From: Lepidurus packardi
Taxonomy: Eukaryota > Arthropoda > Branchiopoda > Notostraca > Triopsidae
Direction: 5' to 3'
Assembly (NCBI GenBank): GCA_023053545.1
Contig: JAKZAN010000002.1
Location: forward strand, 5,502,375 to 5,566,374
DNA length: 64,000 bases
Shown: positions 1 through 12,478 of the stretch, in pieces
How the letters are laid out: each line of letters starts with the position of its first letter
Position numbering within the stretch: the first letter of the stretch is position 1
Position numbers and translations under genes: made by a program
Notes under the pieces: generated by a model
Database searches by the model: none
What the model was told of the DNA's origin: nothing
The model's input: the letters and a program-made list of their open reading frames with translations, nothing else

Positions 1-3000
1 AGAAGGGACATTTTGCGGCGGTCTGTCGCAGTCGGTCAACGTTGCCATCAGAATCAAGGATTAGTTTCCCTGGTAATCAGAAGAGTCAAAACGATAACAG
101 GGCTAAATCTCATTATCTTCAAGAAGAATCGGACAATGAAGATTATAGCGAAAGGCTTGACTCTCTCCGCTCTGTTTTTTTATCCAAAATGGGCCACTCA
201 GAACCCTATTGGATTGACGTTTGCATCGCTGGGCAACCCGTTAAAATGGAGTTGGATACAGGCTCATCCGTTTCCCTAATACCTAAAGCTACATGGAGAC
301 AATTGGGATCTCCGTCACTACAGGCTCCCGAAGTTAGGGTAAATGCGTTCACTGGTCATGGTGTACCAATTATCGGCAAAGTCAATATGCCTTTAAGCCT
401 TCAGGGCACTACATTGGCAGTCGACCTCGGAGTGGTTGACCTGCCGCGGGATCCGGTGCTGGGTCGTGACATCCTTAAACAGTTCGGAATTGACGTCGAG
501 ATCGGAAGCTTATTTGCTTCTGCCCGCGTTAACACCCTGGAGTTTCCAGGACAGCTTTGTTCTCCGGAGCGCCTCCGTGCGCAATACGCTCCGTTGTTTG
601 AATCCTTGGACTTTCGAACAACACCAATTGCGGAGGTCAAATTAGATTTGAAGCCTTCGGCTATTCCTCGCTTTAACAGACCGCGTTCCCTTCCTTATGC
701 CTTACGTGAACCAGTAAAAAAGGAACTTGATCGGTTAGAAGCTGACGGAATAATAAAGAAAGTCGATTATAGCGATTGGGCTGCACCAATCGTAGTAGTC
801 CCAAAACCTAATGGTCATTTTCGTATCTGCGGAGATTACAAAATGTCCGTAAACCCCGAACTCTTAATCGACCAGTATCCTCTACCAAAACCAGCAGATC
901 TTTTCGCTACTTTAGAAGGCGGAGCCTTCTTTAGTAAGTTGGATCTTTCGCAAGCTTATTTACAGCTTTCCCTTGCCACTGAATCCCAACCGTTGACAAC
1001 AATCAACACCCAGTGGGGTTTATATCAATACTGCAGATTACCATTCGGAATTGCTTCTGCTCCAGCGAAGTTCCAAAAATTCATGGATGAATTACTTCGT
1101 GACCTGCCCTTTGTTAAATGCTACCTGGATGACATACTTGTATCCGGGACTACGAAGGAAGAACACAAAAAACGGGCAGAGGAAGTTCTTAAACGGCTGC
1201 AAGAGGCCAATGTTAGATTAGATTTGTCCAAATGCTTTTTCGGACGGACTGAAGTACCATATCTGGGGATCATTGTTTCTGCAGACGGATTGAAAACAGA
1301 CCCGTCGAAAGTACGTGCCGTTTCAGAAGCGCCCAAGCCCAAGAATGCAAAAGACATCAAATCCTTCCTGGGCTTGGTTCAGTATTATGGGAAGTTTATA
1401 AAAAACTTAGCCACACTGGCGGAACCATTGACCGCACTGACCCGACAAGGTTGTAGTTTTCATTGGGGACATCCTCAAGAAGAAGCTTGGAAAAGACTGA
1501 AGCAAAATCTCAGCTCCCAGCAGGTTCTGTGTCACTATGACCCGACTTTGCCGATTCGCTTAGAGTGTGACGCGTCGTCCGTAGGAGTCGCTGCTGTCTT
1601 GTCACATCGGTTCCCAAATGGAGACGAGCGTCCTGTTGCGTATGCCTCCAAAACACTGTCGAAAGCTGAGAGAAACTACTCCCAAATCGAGCGCGAAGCT
1701 CTTGCCATCATTTTTGGGGTTTCGCGATTCCACGACTATTTGTTCGGGAGGAGTTTTACACTGGTCACGGACCATAAACCGTTGCTCTCGATCTTGGGTC
1801 CCAAATCTGGAGTTTCCGCAATTGCTGCAGCACGTATGCAACGTTGGGCTTTAAAACTGACGGCCTACACTTACGAAATGGAATTTCGTCGGTCGGAAGA
1901 GAACGCAAATGCGGATACCCTCTCAAGATCACCATTACCCTACACCTCCGTGGATTATGCGGCCCTGGCTGCCAGTTGTTGTAACCTAGGAATTTTGGAG
2001 GGCTTACCCCTTACGTTCGAAAAATTATTGCGAGAACAAAAGCAGGATCCACTACTCGGCCAAGTTCAAGGTTTCGTTAAGAGTGGTTGGAAGACCGGTA
2101 AGATTCCTGTTGAATTAAAACCGTTTCACATGCGGCGTTTTGAGTTGTCGCTGGAAAACGACGCCATCCTCTGGGGACGTCGTGTCGTAGTTCCTTCAAC
2201 GTTACGTAACGATGTCCTTACCTTATTGCACGAAGGACATACTGGTATTGCACGCACCAAATCCATGGCACGGAGTAAATTTTGGTGGCCTGCAATGGAT
2301 CAAGAGATAACTAGGTTGGTTGGAAAATGTCCTCAATGCAAGGTAGCAGTGCGATCCCCAAACCAACTCAAAAATGCTGCTTGGCCAACTCCCAAAGGAC
2401 CATGGCAACGTTTACACGCAGACTTTGCGGGCCCTATAGAGGGAAAAATGATATTTTTGCTCATGGACGCTTACACCAAATGGCCGGAAGCCTTTGTGGT
2501 CCACACTACTACAACGGAAGCGACGATTGAAATCTTGCGCTCCATTTTTGCGCGTTTTGGGCTGCCTTCCGAGCTCGTGACCGATAACGGGCCTCAGTTT
2601 ACGTCAGAGGAAATGGCGGTTTTTGTCAAGCAGAATGGGATTAGCCATTTGATGGGGGCGCCTTACCATCCCCAGACGAATGGGCTAGCCGAACGTTTCG
2701 TCCAATCCCTAAAAACCAGCCTACGCAAAGCTAGCCAAGATTCCTTGTCACTGCAAGCGAAACTGTCAAGATTTCTCTTCGGTTATCGCACAACACAGCA
2801 CGCTTCCACGGGGAAATGTCCAGCAGAAGTTTTGTTGGGCTATTCCCCCAGAACCAGGCTGGACCTACTTCTGCCAAGCAAACCCACTGCTTTCGACGTT
2901 CCCTCTCCAAAGTCTAGCGCCGAATATTCCCAAGGAGACCCGGTCATAGTTCGGGATTTCCGCAAAGGTTACCCCAAGTGGCAACAGGCCATGATTGCCC

Positions 3001-3383
3001 GGCGTCTCGGAAAGTACCTTTACGAAGTCCGAGTAGGAGACTCGCTTGTGAAGCGCCATTGGGACCAGATAAGAAGAAGCGACGAAGGAAACGAGCTGGA
3101 CGAAGCGGTCGTCGAAGTGTTCCGTCCACCATTTCCCCAAGCCGTCCAGCCTTCAGCTCCGCATACTAATAAGCCTTTGTTTGAACAGGTTGCTCCTCAA
3201 GCAGACCAGGTGGCGGCCCCTGAGAAGGTGTTTGATGGTCCGCCTGCGGTTCCAGTTGAGCCTCAGTCGCAGCAGAAGTCACCAGAGGCGCCCGTTCCCC
3301 GCATCCGGTTGCCTAACAATCCGGTGGAACCCAGACGTTCGGAACGATTGAAGAACAGCTCGAAGAAGCTAGATTACACTTAA
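1..3383 (+). mobile_element. Ty3/gypsy (Mag-like) retrotransposon pol polyprotein, 5' end outside window
   Basis: A single open frame enters from the left edge and ends with TAA at 3383. Its first residues, KGHFAAVC, are the end of a gag CCHC zinc knuckle, so gag and pol are probably fused and no start codon should be chosen here. Domains in order: aspartic protease (LDTGSS, near 250-275), reverse transcriptase (LDLSQAYLQL; catalytic YLDD near 1120), RNase H (ECDAS; TDHKPL), integrase with an H-H-C-C zinc site (near 2228-2340) and a D-D-E core (HADFAG, TDNGPQF, and E in GLAERF). The tail ends in a basic RRSERLKNSS stretch. No env-like frame follows. The intact 1.1 kb-residue frame suggests a recent, perhaps active copy. 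Assignment to the Mag (K02A2.6-like) lineage rests on the protease region and is tentative. Confidence 0.95.
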
Positions 3384-3440
3384 ATGATGTGTTGTTTTGT
3401 AAACGGTTGTGGGTGTATCATTTGGGGGTTTTTCAGTTAC

Positions 3441-3877
3441 GGGGGAGGAATTTGTTATGTTTCCATTATAAGTTGTACCCTGTAACAGATGGCTCTGTTA
3501 GACAGTATGGAGCCTGTGCACCCTGTCAATACAGACAGTCAGCATTGAACCTTCAACCTACGTACTATTAGTTTACTGCTTGCCTCACTTTCTCTCATAT
3601 TGACTTCCCTGCACTCTACTTGGCTTACCCCTTTACTTTGCGACTACTATACTGCTGACTCTGCTTCATAACATGAGTTATGCTGGCAAATCTTTATAGG
3701 CCTGTTGCTCCAAAGTTAGTCCTAAGAAAAATTTCTTTTAGACAATTCCATCGAATTTGAATAGCGCGCGTTACTGGAACGGCCGCAACCGGCGCTTTGT
3801 CCAACTTGCAGCCTCAGTCGCGCTCGCAAAGTCGAACAAGTTACATGTTCAGACAGAAACTATTGTTACGCATAACT
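3441..3877 (+). repeat. Polypurine tract and probable 3' LTR of the Ty3/gypsy element
   Basis: Directly after the pol stop lies a purine run (GGGGGAGGAA, 3441-3450), the usual plus-strand primer site. It is followed at 3453 by TGTTATG, a typical LTR start. The imperfect inverse CATAACT ends at 3877, giving an LTR of about 425 bp. The 5' LTR is outside the window, so the boundary cannot be confirmed by comparison. The hAT element begins 13 bp further on, so the LTR might also continue beyond it. Confidence 0.5.
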
Positions 3878-3890
3878 TTATATATAGAAT

Positions 3891-6800
3891 CAGGGGCGTC
3901 GCGAGGGGGGGTTTGGGGGGTGCACCCCCCCCCCCCCAATAATTGGCCAAAAACCGATTCGGTAAAATTTGGGTCGCCGTCGGTAAAATTCGGAAAACGA
4001 AAATAAAATTTTCAAATGCTACAATAGATAAAGTGAATCTCGTAGAAGCTACTCCTGGTGAGGTCTATTGTTAACGTTCATTACAGTACCTTTAAAAAAA
4101 AAACGACCCCAACAAACCGTACTGCCCTAATGGCCCGCCACTTGCGCCTGAAAACAGTGCTGCAAATAGCCTGCTTAGCCATAATAGTTGCGGGCCATTA
4201 GGACGGTGCGCTTTGTTCTGCTTTGGGGGCATTGCGGTTCTAGCAGTTCTTGCGTACACACGTGTTTTTACGTACGATGTCTTCACTGCCTGAACAAAAG
4301 CGCCTTAAGATGGACAAAAAGGAACGTTCCAATATGTACCTTGTACGATTTGTAATGCGGAAATCAGTAAGGACTATATTAATCTACACTACATGAAAAT
4401 GCATCCAGCACACGTAGGTGCACCGAAGTGGGAAAGAGTTGCCAAGTTTGCAAACCCATTTGTCGCTGCAGCGCTGTGTAAGAAAACGTGCACGCCAACT
4501 GGTAACCCCGCAAGTAAAGCGGGTGATAATTCCCAAGAAATTACGGAAGTGCCTTATAACGTGGATAAGTCGAACTGTTATTCTGTTGTTCAAAAAACGG
4601 GAGGTATTAGAGAGGAGTGTGGAGATCTAGACCTTGAGGATATACCTGATGTAAACGAGGAAGCACGAAGCTTTGAAATGGATAGCATAGTCATTGAAGA
4701 ATCATCTAACGTACCTGGATTTGTCTCAGTCGAATGTGAAAATATGACAGAAAAGTATGACATATTTTCTTGCCTTGGATCCCTAGAGATCTTAAAAGAA
4801 AAATTGACAGCATGCGACAGAGTAATTTCTTCTTTTAAAAGCTCAACTCTAGTCGATGAAGAGTCAGTGGCTTGTGCAATCTTAGATGTAGCGAATGAAG
4901 TAAAACTTGCAGTGGAAGAGACCCTTCGAGTGTCGACTACAACGTTAGAATCTTTAAATGTCAAGAATGTTGCACCTTTGCTTTCACTAGAAAACTGCTC
5001 GGTAGATCACGACCCTGGGTTGCGTCCCAAAGAATTGTCGGATAATCAGAGGTCCTACTTGGTCAATCTGGGACCTTGCCAGCCTCAGTTGATGCATTTT
5101 CCTGTCAACACTTCTATTACAAATGTGCGTCACACCAACCGCTTCATCAATACGTGGTTCCAGGAGTTCCCCTATCTTGAGTACAGTGTCCAAATGGATA
5201 AAGCATATTGTTTCGTATGTAAACTGTTCCCCAATGTTTTAGTTAGGTTATGTTATTAAATTTACCCTATTCTTTTGACGCTTATATCCGTGCTATTATA
5301 TTAATTAGGTCGCTCGAAAGCGTCTGATGTCTTTATTGAGGGAGTTCGTAGTTGGAACAAAATGAAGAGCAAAGGTTCAGACGACCCGGGAAAGCTCAGG
5401 AAACATTTCGCAAGCAAGTCTCACAGAGCTGCATTGCAAAGTTTCATTTCGTTTACGAATAAAGCGGGCGGTGTAGATTTGCTACTTAAACGCGAAAACA
5501 GCTAGCAGCTGATAAGGATAGAAGCAGAAAAGTTCCGAAACCAACAGATAATTTGAATGCTGTTGGATATCGTCAAAACACTTGCGGGGCAACAGCTTGC
5601 CTTCCGAGGAGCATCATGCAATGAACACAACCGAAATTTCATGCAGATAGTTTTTCTGGTGTCGCGTCATTGTCCTGATCTTCGTCGATGGATAGAGAGT
5701 AGGAGCGACCGCGCTAACAAAGTAACATATATGAGTGGAGAATCGATTGAAGAGTTCATTAGCGTACTCGGGGAGCAAGTTAAGATCAAGATCGTGCAAG
5801 AAATTAATAAAGCAGAATGCTACGGAATTTTTGCGGACACAACACCAGACGTCAGTCACGAAGAAAAGCTTATTTTTGGCGTTCGATACGTGCAAGGAAA
5901 TGGCGACCCAATCGAAAGGGTCCTTGCCATTGTCAAAGCCAAATCTAAGACGGGGGAAGGGATTGCTCGTTGCGTAGTGGCTTGTCTAGTACGTTTGGGT
6001 CTTGATGTTGCGAAGATTCTCTTCCAATCTTATGACTTTACGTATAGAATGTCGGGGGAAAATAACGGTGCCCAGGCGCACGTTTCACGCCTACTGCAAA
6101 AGTGCATTCCGTACTTCCGCTGTTTAGCGCACAGGGAGGAAAACATTGTGCAGCATGCGTGCGAGCGGGTAGCTAGCGTGCGAAACATGTTCGGCACATT
6201 GCAGCAATTGTACGTGTTTTTCACATCAGGAACGAAACGTTTTCAATTGTGCAGAGATGCGCTGGAGAAAGTAGAAGGGAAGCTCATGCTGAAAAAGTTG
6301 TCCACGACTCGCTGGACTGCACGGAAAGATTCTCTTGTAGCTGCATGGAGCGCCCTTCCTGAAACTGTCAAGCTGCTTGATCTTATTTCTTGTGAGGGAA
6401 GCTTAGATCGGGAATCGACGGACAGGGCTAACGCGCTTCTTAAAGCCGTTACCTAGATGGATTTTATTTATACTGTCGGTTTTATGCGGCATGTCATGAG
6501 TGTCACAAGCTCATTAACAACTTGCCTGCAAGCAGAAAAGTTGGATATAATTGGCGCCAAGGATTTGTTTGCGGCAACTATTGCTATTCTGGACAAAATG
6601 GACGACTCTGTTATTGAGGAACAGGTGGAGGCTGCAGTAATCCATGCCCAAAACATAAATAGGATTTTGGATGGAGATGACGAAACGTACGATCCCGAGT
6701 ACGAGTTCCGCCACCATCACAGGTTTATTCGCCCTCCAGCAAGATTTAGGGGCGAAGAGGACTCTGTCAGTTCGTCATCGAAACCTGCTGGTTTTCGAGA

Positions 6801-7588
6801 CTTTTACCTCGCTGAGAGCAAACGAGTTTTGGAGGTAAACTTCTCCGAATTCACGGTTGATGGGTTGAAATACCGGATTTAAAGGTTTTTCTTCCATTTC
6901 AGTGTCTTATTGATTAAATGCGTGACTCGCTCGAAGAATTGGGAGCAAGAATTCTCCCTGTAACTAAACTTCTTCAAGTTCTTGATCTCGAGGCCTGTTC
7001 GGAATTCGTTAAGCTGTTTCCCAGTGGTTTATTTAATGCCGAAGATTTGCGTGTAGAAATTGAGCTATTTAAAGCGGACTGTAATTTGAAATTTGGTGCT
7101 GAAGTTTCACTAGATTTGTACCCCAAATTGTTTGAGAATGCCAAAAATATGAAACTAGTCCTGCCCCTAGTATGGAAAGCCTACCTAGTCGCTCGTACAA
7201 TTCCCGTTACCACAGCTAGTGGAGAACGTGGATTTAGCAAGCTCAAAATCATCAAGACCTCACTCCGCTCAGTCATGAGTGACGAACGACTAGAAAACCT
7301 CCTTCTGTTGGCGTCTGAAAAAGACATTTCGGACGAAATTGATCAAAGCGACCTGTTGGAGCGATGGAAAGCGAAGAAAAATAGGAAAGTTTGTTTTTAA
7401 TCGGAATGTGCAGAACGAGGATTATTCAATAAATCTCGTAAAATTAAAGGAAATAACTACGATAATAACTGTTTAAATCTTTAATAGTCGATAGAAAATA
7501 CTATAATACAGTCGGTAAAATCGGCAATTACAGTCGGTAAAACTAAGGTCTCCATCCCCCCAATGGAAACCCCCTCGCGACGCCCCGG
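3891..7588 (+). mobile_element. hAT-family DNA transposon with TIRs and 8-bp target duplication
   Basis: The left end at 3891 reads CAGGGGCGTCGCGAGGGGG and the right end (7570-7588) is its inverted copy, with one change at the tip (CCGG for CCTG). The flanks tatagaat (3883-3890) and aatagaat (7589-7596) match at 7 of 8 bases, fitting the 8-bp target duplication of hAT elements. Both subterminal regions hold copies of GTCGGTAAAAT (near 3955-3995 and 7510-7545), candidate transposase binding sites. The interior carries one decayed transposase gene. The target duplication is nearly intact although the coding region is broken, so the copy is inactive but not ancient. Confidence 0.88.
4277..7400 (+). 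pseudogene. Decayed hAT transposase (zinc finger, TTF, DUF4371, dimerisation domain)
   Basis: The pieces lie in order but not in one frame. A C2H2-like finger (CTICNAEI..H..MH, about 4341-4410) is frame-shifted from the upstream ATG at 4277. A TTF-type segment follows (WFQEFPYLEYS...CFVCKLF, 5150-5235). A linker frame with WNKMKSKG and KSHRAAL stands at 5310-5500 behind an intron-like or shifted break. A DUF4371/transposase core starts at 5557 (IFADTTPDVSHEEK). An in-frame TAG lies at 6454-6456 and another stop at 6880. The C-terminal dimerisation domain (TTASGERGFSKLK, 7200-7330) is in a further frame. It resembles transposases that databases often name ZMYM1-like. With several stops and shifts, no full protein can be made, though some breaks could be introns. 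Confidence 0.85.
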
Positions 7589-9352
7589 AATAGAATAGTT
7601 GTGTTTTAGCTGAATTTACGTAACTTAGTCTGTCTGAAATTACGAGCAACATTTCTGTTAATTTATAAACATTCATTCAGCTTCATTTGTGGATTTTGTG
7701 CGTGTTTTCAGTGCGAAGTTTCATTCAGACGTTCGGGCGTGTCGGCCTTTTTTAACGTCTAAAACGGACGATTTTGTGAAATGTGGGCTGGACAAGGTCA
7801 AACAAGATGCCACTGGGTTATTCTTTTTCACCTTTTGCCTGCTCCAGTTGGTAATTATTATTTGAATTCTTTAGGGGAGACATCCTTATTTCTTCGCCTG
7901 TTATTCAATGAAGCTGAGTGAAAACATAGCATGCCACGTGGGAGAGTTATGTGTGAGATTAAGGAAAGATATTTTGAAATGTATTTAACGGTTTAATTTA
8001 ATGAAATAGATCAGGAATAAAATAGGTCAGTCCTTTTTACGTCGCAGCTCTCGTTCTTATGACGTTCTTATGAATTCGGCTTATTAGTTAGTTATTTATA
8101 CATGTAAACGAATGTTTATATTTCTCCATTCATAAATCGTCGTAAGCAATTGTAAGCTTTTTTGCTTAATCCCCAAGTGTGGCTAGCAGACGTGGACTTT
8201 CCACAATTTTCGTTCCTATCCATTTGTTGTATACAGTTACTTGTTATTTGTACAGTTATTCATTGCCATTTTCCTTATTTTTTTTGGGGGGGTGGGGAAT
8301 GGTATTGCCAGAACGCAGAATGCCAGAATACGGAATTTGAAAATCTACCCAACGCAGTGCCCAATAACGTTGCTCGTTGCTAACGTTGCCATGGCCTCTG
8401 GCGAATGATACAGCCCGCTGTAGGCACTCGCCGCCACTTTGCATAGTGGACGGAATTAATCCCGCCTGCCATTCTGTGAACAGATGCCAAGCCGACTCCA
8501 CGTCAGGTAATTTGCTCCCGTTTTATTCAAATTTTTCGACTCCCATCCGACTTTTATCAAACTGAAAGGCAAACAGACCTAAGTGTTATGTAATCAGCTT
8601 GCATATTATCACATTTTGTTAATTAAAAGTAACAATTTTGATAATGTTCGTCATTATTCCCAGGGGTAAGCGTCAGTAGATTTCGAAGAATTTTTCGAAC
8701 GTTTTCAAGTTTATTCGCTCCCATTGGCTACATATTGCCATTAATTCAATTAACAACTATTAGGAAGTTATCATATTCTGCCTTCCGTTTCCTCTAGTTA
8801 GGTGAAAATTTTGTTTATCCTATTTTTTCAAGAAAATGTTCAAAATCCGATTTGAGCAATTTCCAAATTTCTCTTAATTCCTCAATTCTCATGACTAACA
8901 ACAAAGATACACCCCCGGAGTGTAATCCCGTTTTTGGATTTAAAAAATTATCAACGCAAACAAATTTAGCAATTTTCCGGCTAAAAAAATAATATTAAAA
9001 ATTCCCGCATGGCCGCCATTGTCGGTCCCAGTCAAAGCTCCAGCGAACGTTTTTGTCCCCGCCCTGCTCCGCCATTTTGATTTCTCTAGTCGGATGGGAT
9101 GACGCACTTTTTTCGAGGCTCAAATTCAAGTTGTCAAAGCGTGAAACCGTGTCAAGTTGTGTTTAAAGATGAACAGTATTACTAAGAGTTGTCCCTTTTC
9201 TATTTATTAGGTGGTGACAAATTTCACAAACAGTTCTATTGTTACAACGTGTTAAGTGTGTGGTCCTTTCCCTCCTCCCGTTCCACTCAGCCAACTTTAT
9301 CCCCCTGCCTTTTGCCATCCTTTGGGAAGAAAAAGAGAACCGCAACTTTTTT

Positions 9353-9840
9353 GTCTGCTAAACTGAGGATACGTGGAGACAACTACTATTTCATCTTCTG
9401 TGGGAGCTGCCAGGAGAACCAGAAGAAAAGGTATGCCAGGAGTTGAAAAGTGTTGTGGCCGGTTAGGTCTTTAGCTGCAACATTTTAACTTCCTGGGGGA
9501 CAGAAAAGTCTTCGCTGTGCCATGCAATAGGTCTTAAATGGCAAAAGCAGCGAAAACTTTTCTGGGGTCAAGGGTCAAACGGGTCGTGGAAGCCTCGACT
9601 GAAGAACGCGAAGACGCCGCCAGGCAGGGGGAAAAAGTTTCATCTGTGAACATTTCTGGCTGAGTACATTCTTTTCTATTGATTTAGATATTGGTAACAT
9701 TGTTAGTAACTAACTTCCATCTCGTTTACAGGCTTCCACTCCGTTTAGGTCCCTTAGCGCTCCGGCTGGGATTTTGCCGTGTTTTCAAGATTGTTGCTGT
9801 TTTTTTGAGGCATCCACGTGTTCGCTCAGTCGAGGTAAGA
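9353..9840 (+). repeat. Copy 1 of a diverged tandem duplication (non-coding, exon-like)
   Basis: This segment is collinear with 11094-11580. Shared blocks include GTCTGCTAA, CTTCTGTGGGA, AGGAGAACCAGAAG, GGTATGCCAGG, GGCCGGTTAGGTCTTT, TGAAGAACGC and CCAGGCAGGG. Both copies end at a splice-donor-like TCGAGGTAAGAAC / TCGAGGTAAAAC. Conserved blocks are separated by small gaps, and no shared reading frame is kept. Confidence 0.6.
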
Positions 9841-11093
9841 ACTTGTTTGAATTTTTTCCAAAGTGGCTTTCTGGTTTCTTTCCCTAATCTAGTACATTTT
9901 ATGTTTGAACATGTTGGTTAACATGGCCATAGAAGATAGATTGCTTTGAAAGTGTTTAAAATAGCTCAGTTTTACAGTTTTTATTTTTATTTTTTAGTTT
10001 TATTCTTGTTCTTTTATCCTAGGACGTTCACGAGACTGCGAGAAAAGGGAGGGCGAAGTCTCGGAAGGTTATTGGTCGTAGGAAAGCTAAGCAAAAGGGG
10101 AGCAGAACCTGCTCCTGGTCGACTTTGGACAAAATCTCCGTCTTTCCCACACTTGCTATGTCTCCAGCCGGCGAATATGGATACATTTGAGTCTTTTCAA
10201 AAAGGGAAGTACATTTCGTGTATTACTCTCTGCTTTCGTCTGCGTTCGTCTTTGTTGGGCAATTCAAACTTTTTTTTTTTTAAATGGTAGTAGTCTTGAG
10301 TTTGTGCAGAGAAAGCTTCGCTAATGCTAGCCACGCGAAGCTTTTGGGTTTGGAAGAATGAAACAGTTCTTGGCCAGAAGTGTTTTGTTTCGGTCAAACT
10401 TGCCGCATTGAGTCATTTTTGAGTTAGTTTTAATCCCAGTGATGGTAATTTCTTGCCCATTTCTGAGAAAGCACCCGGAAGAGAACGTGTCATTAAAAGC
10501 CGTCCATTAGAAGAAAGCGAAGCCATAAGAAGTGGCTCGGTTCTGGCCCTCGACCCACGTCGTAGTAGAATTCGCCAGAAGTTTGGGTTTGGCAAGCCGT
10601 TCTCTGATTCGCTACCATGGATTGACGAACCCGAACCGAAGCTGCGTAGCACTGCATGCTATTTTCGTATAAACACCAAACCGTGTCCGGATAGTTTCAA
10701 GAGAAGGACTCCAAGTTTGTTGCCTTTGAACGGATGTGCACCCTGAAGAACCCCTATAACGTCAGTTGCTCCCTAGCAAGCAGTCACTGCAGACTCGCTT
10801 TTCTCCAGCGACCTTGTGGAAGCTAGTAGTGAGTTTATAGCTAAACATTACCATTCATGTTGAACATTAACAATCGGATTAAGCCTTGTCTTCGAAAACA
10901 TTAAGAATTGGATCTTCGAAAACCTGGAGTCAATTCAAGTGCGCGTTTAAAGTGTTAAGAGTGGTGTTTGGCAAAAGGCTCGTCAGGCCTACGCCAGTAA
11001 AAAAAAAAAAAGAAAATGTGTTGGTGTTAAGTGTGCTCTCTACTTCATCCCTGCCTTACATCATCCTTCGCAGTCGACAAAATTTGCAACTTT

Positions 11094-11580
11094 AATCTGC
11101 TAAGCTGATATTCTGCTACTTGGAGGTAGCTATTTACCTTCTGTGGGAATCAGGAGAACCAGAAGGAACAGGTATGCCAGGGGTTAAAGTGTTGTTGGCC
11201 GGTTAGGTCTTTTGCCGCAACTTTTAATTTCCTGGCGGCGAAAAGTCTTTGTTGTTGCCATTCATTAGGTCTTTAATGGTAACAACGAAGCCTTTCTATG
11301 GTTAACGGGTGGTCAATGGATTTGGGGAGCCTCTATTGAAGAACGCAGCCCAGGCAGGGATGGAAGTTTCGTCTGTGGAAGCATTTGCCTGATCCTCGGG
11401 ATTCCTTCATGCCCCTTCCAATCAATCCCAGTGTTTTCAAGAGTGAAAAGTACAGCGATAGACCGTTGCTTCGGGTTGGTCCCTTGGTGACCTTTCTTCG
11501 CATTCAGCGGTGTTTCCAAGATTGCCTGCGATGCCAAAGTCAACTTTTGTAAGTCGGAGTGTTCGCGAGGTCGAGGTAAA
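11094..11580 (+). repeat. Copy 2 of the diverged tandem duplication
   Basis: Collinear partner of 9353-9840, about 1.74 kb downstream, with the same order of conserved blocks and the same donor-like end. The acceptor-like sequence before the next conserved stretch (TTTCGTTGCAG at about 11670) has a counterpart near 10020. This fits duplication of an exon plus its flanking intron. Confidence 0.6.
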
Positions 11581-12478
11581 ACATAATCTTTTTCTATCCC
11601 ATGTCGTTTAGATTTTGATTCGTTTGTATACATTTCGAACTTACTTTTTTCTTCTTTACGTTTCGTTGCAGGTTCTTTGGTAACGTTAATCGACTAAAGT
11701 GGGTGGAAGGTGGCGAAAGGGGGAGGACAACTGGGTGTTGCGACGTTCATACGATGTAAAGAACCGGAAATGCAGAAGTGAGGTCGACTTGAAGAACGTC
11801 TCAAATGTGTGCAACTTGTGTTGTTGTTTTTTATTTGACCATCAGAAGTCTACAAACACAAAACTCGGCCTGTTTTCTCCTTCTCCAAAGTCCTTCTCCT
11901 TTTCACACGTTTTCTGCAACTTGTGTTGTTGTTTTTTATGGGTCACCGGAAGTCTACAAACGCAAATCAGGACAAGTTTTATCCTTTCATACGTTCTGTG
12001 TTTTCACTCGTTTTGGGAGCCTTCTGCGGGTGTGTTTGTTCACTCTTATTTGTAAGTTTTAAACATTTTGTTAATGAATTGATTTCATGCGTACTGATAT
12101 TTTTCTCTTTTCTTTTAGTTTTCGGTGGCGAAATGAAGGGGAAGAGGAAGTAATCCTGTGCCAAGAGGTCAACATCTCCTTACGAATCCGATTTCAGTTT
12201 AAAGGTCATGGGGAGCTTCGGAGTGATGGTAGTAACACTTTAAATTTACATTTATAAGTTTTTACTACTCATTGTTCCTTTCAGGCGAGCAAATAGAAGG
12301 CTATTTGGATTGAAGTCGAATATGGATCACAAGATTTCGAAGCCATTTTTAAGATTTCTGTGAAGGATAGAAAACAGCCGACTTACATGTAGTTTGTATT
12401 GTTGAGTTTTCTTTTAAGTTTTAAGTTTAAATTTGTTCACTTTTCCCTAAGTCACGCTTTTGAATCGCCGCTTCTTCA

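Larger units (their letters stand above)
7589..12478. other. No protein gene seen; diverged duplicated non-coding segments
   Basis: About 4.9 kb without a convincing reading frame. All open frames are short, lack recognisable domains and do not connect across splice sites. The notable content is the duplication listed separately (9353-9840 and 11094-11580). A smaller direct repeat also occurs: 11813-11860 recurs at 11915-11965, both around CAACTTGTGTTGTTGTTTTT and AAGTCTACAAAC. Several splice-like signals (TTTACAG, GAGGTAAGAAC) suggest a spliced non-coding RNA, strand plus, but nothing proves transcription. Confidence 0.5.
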
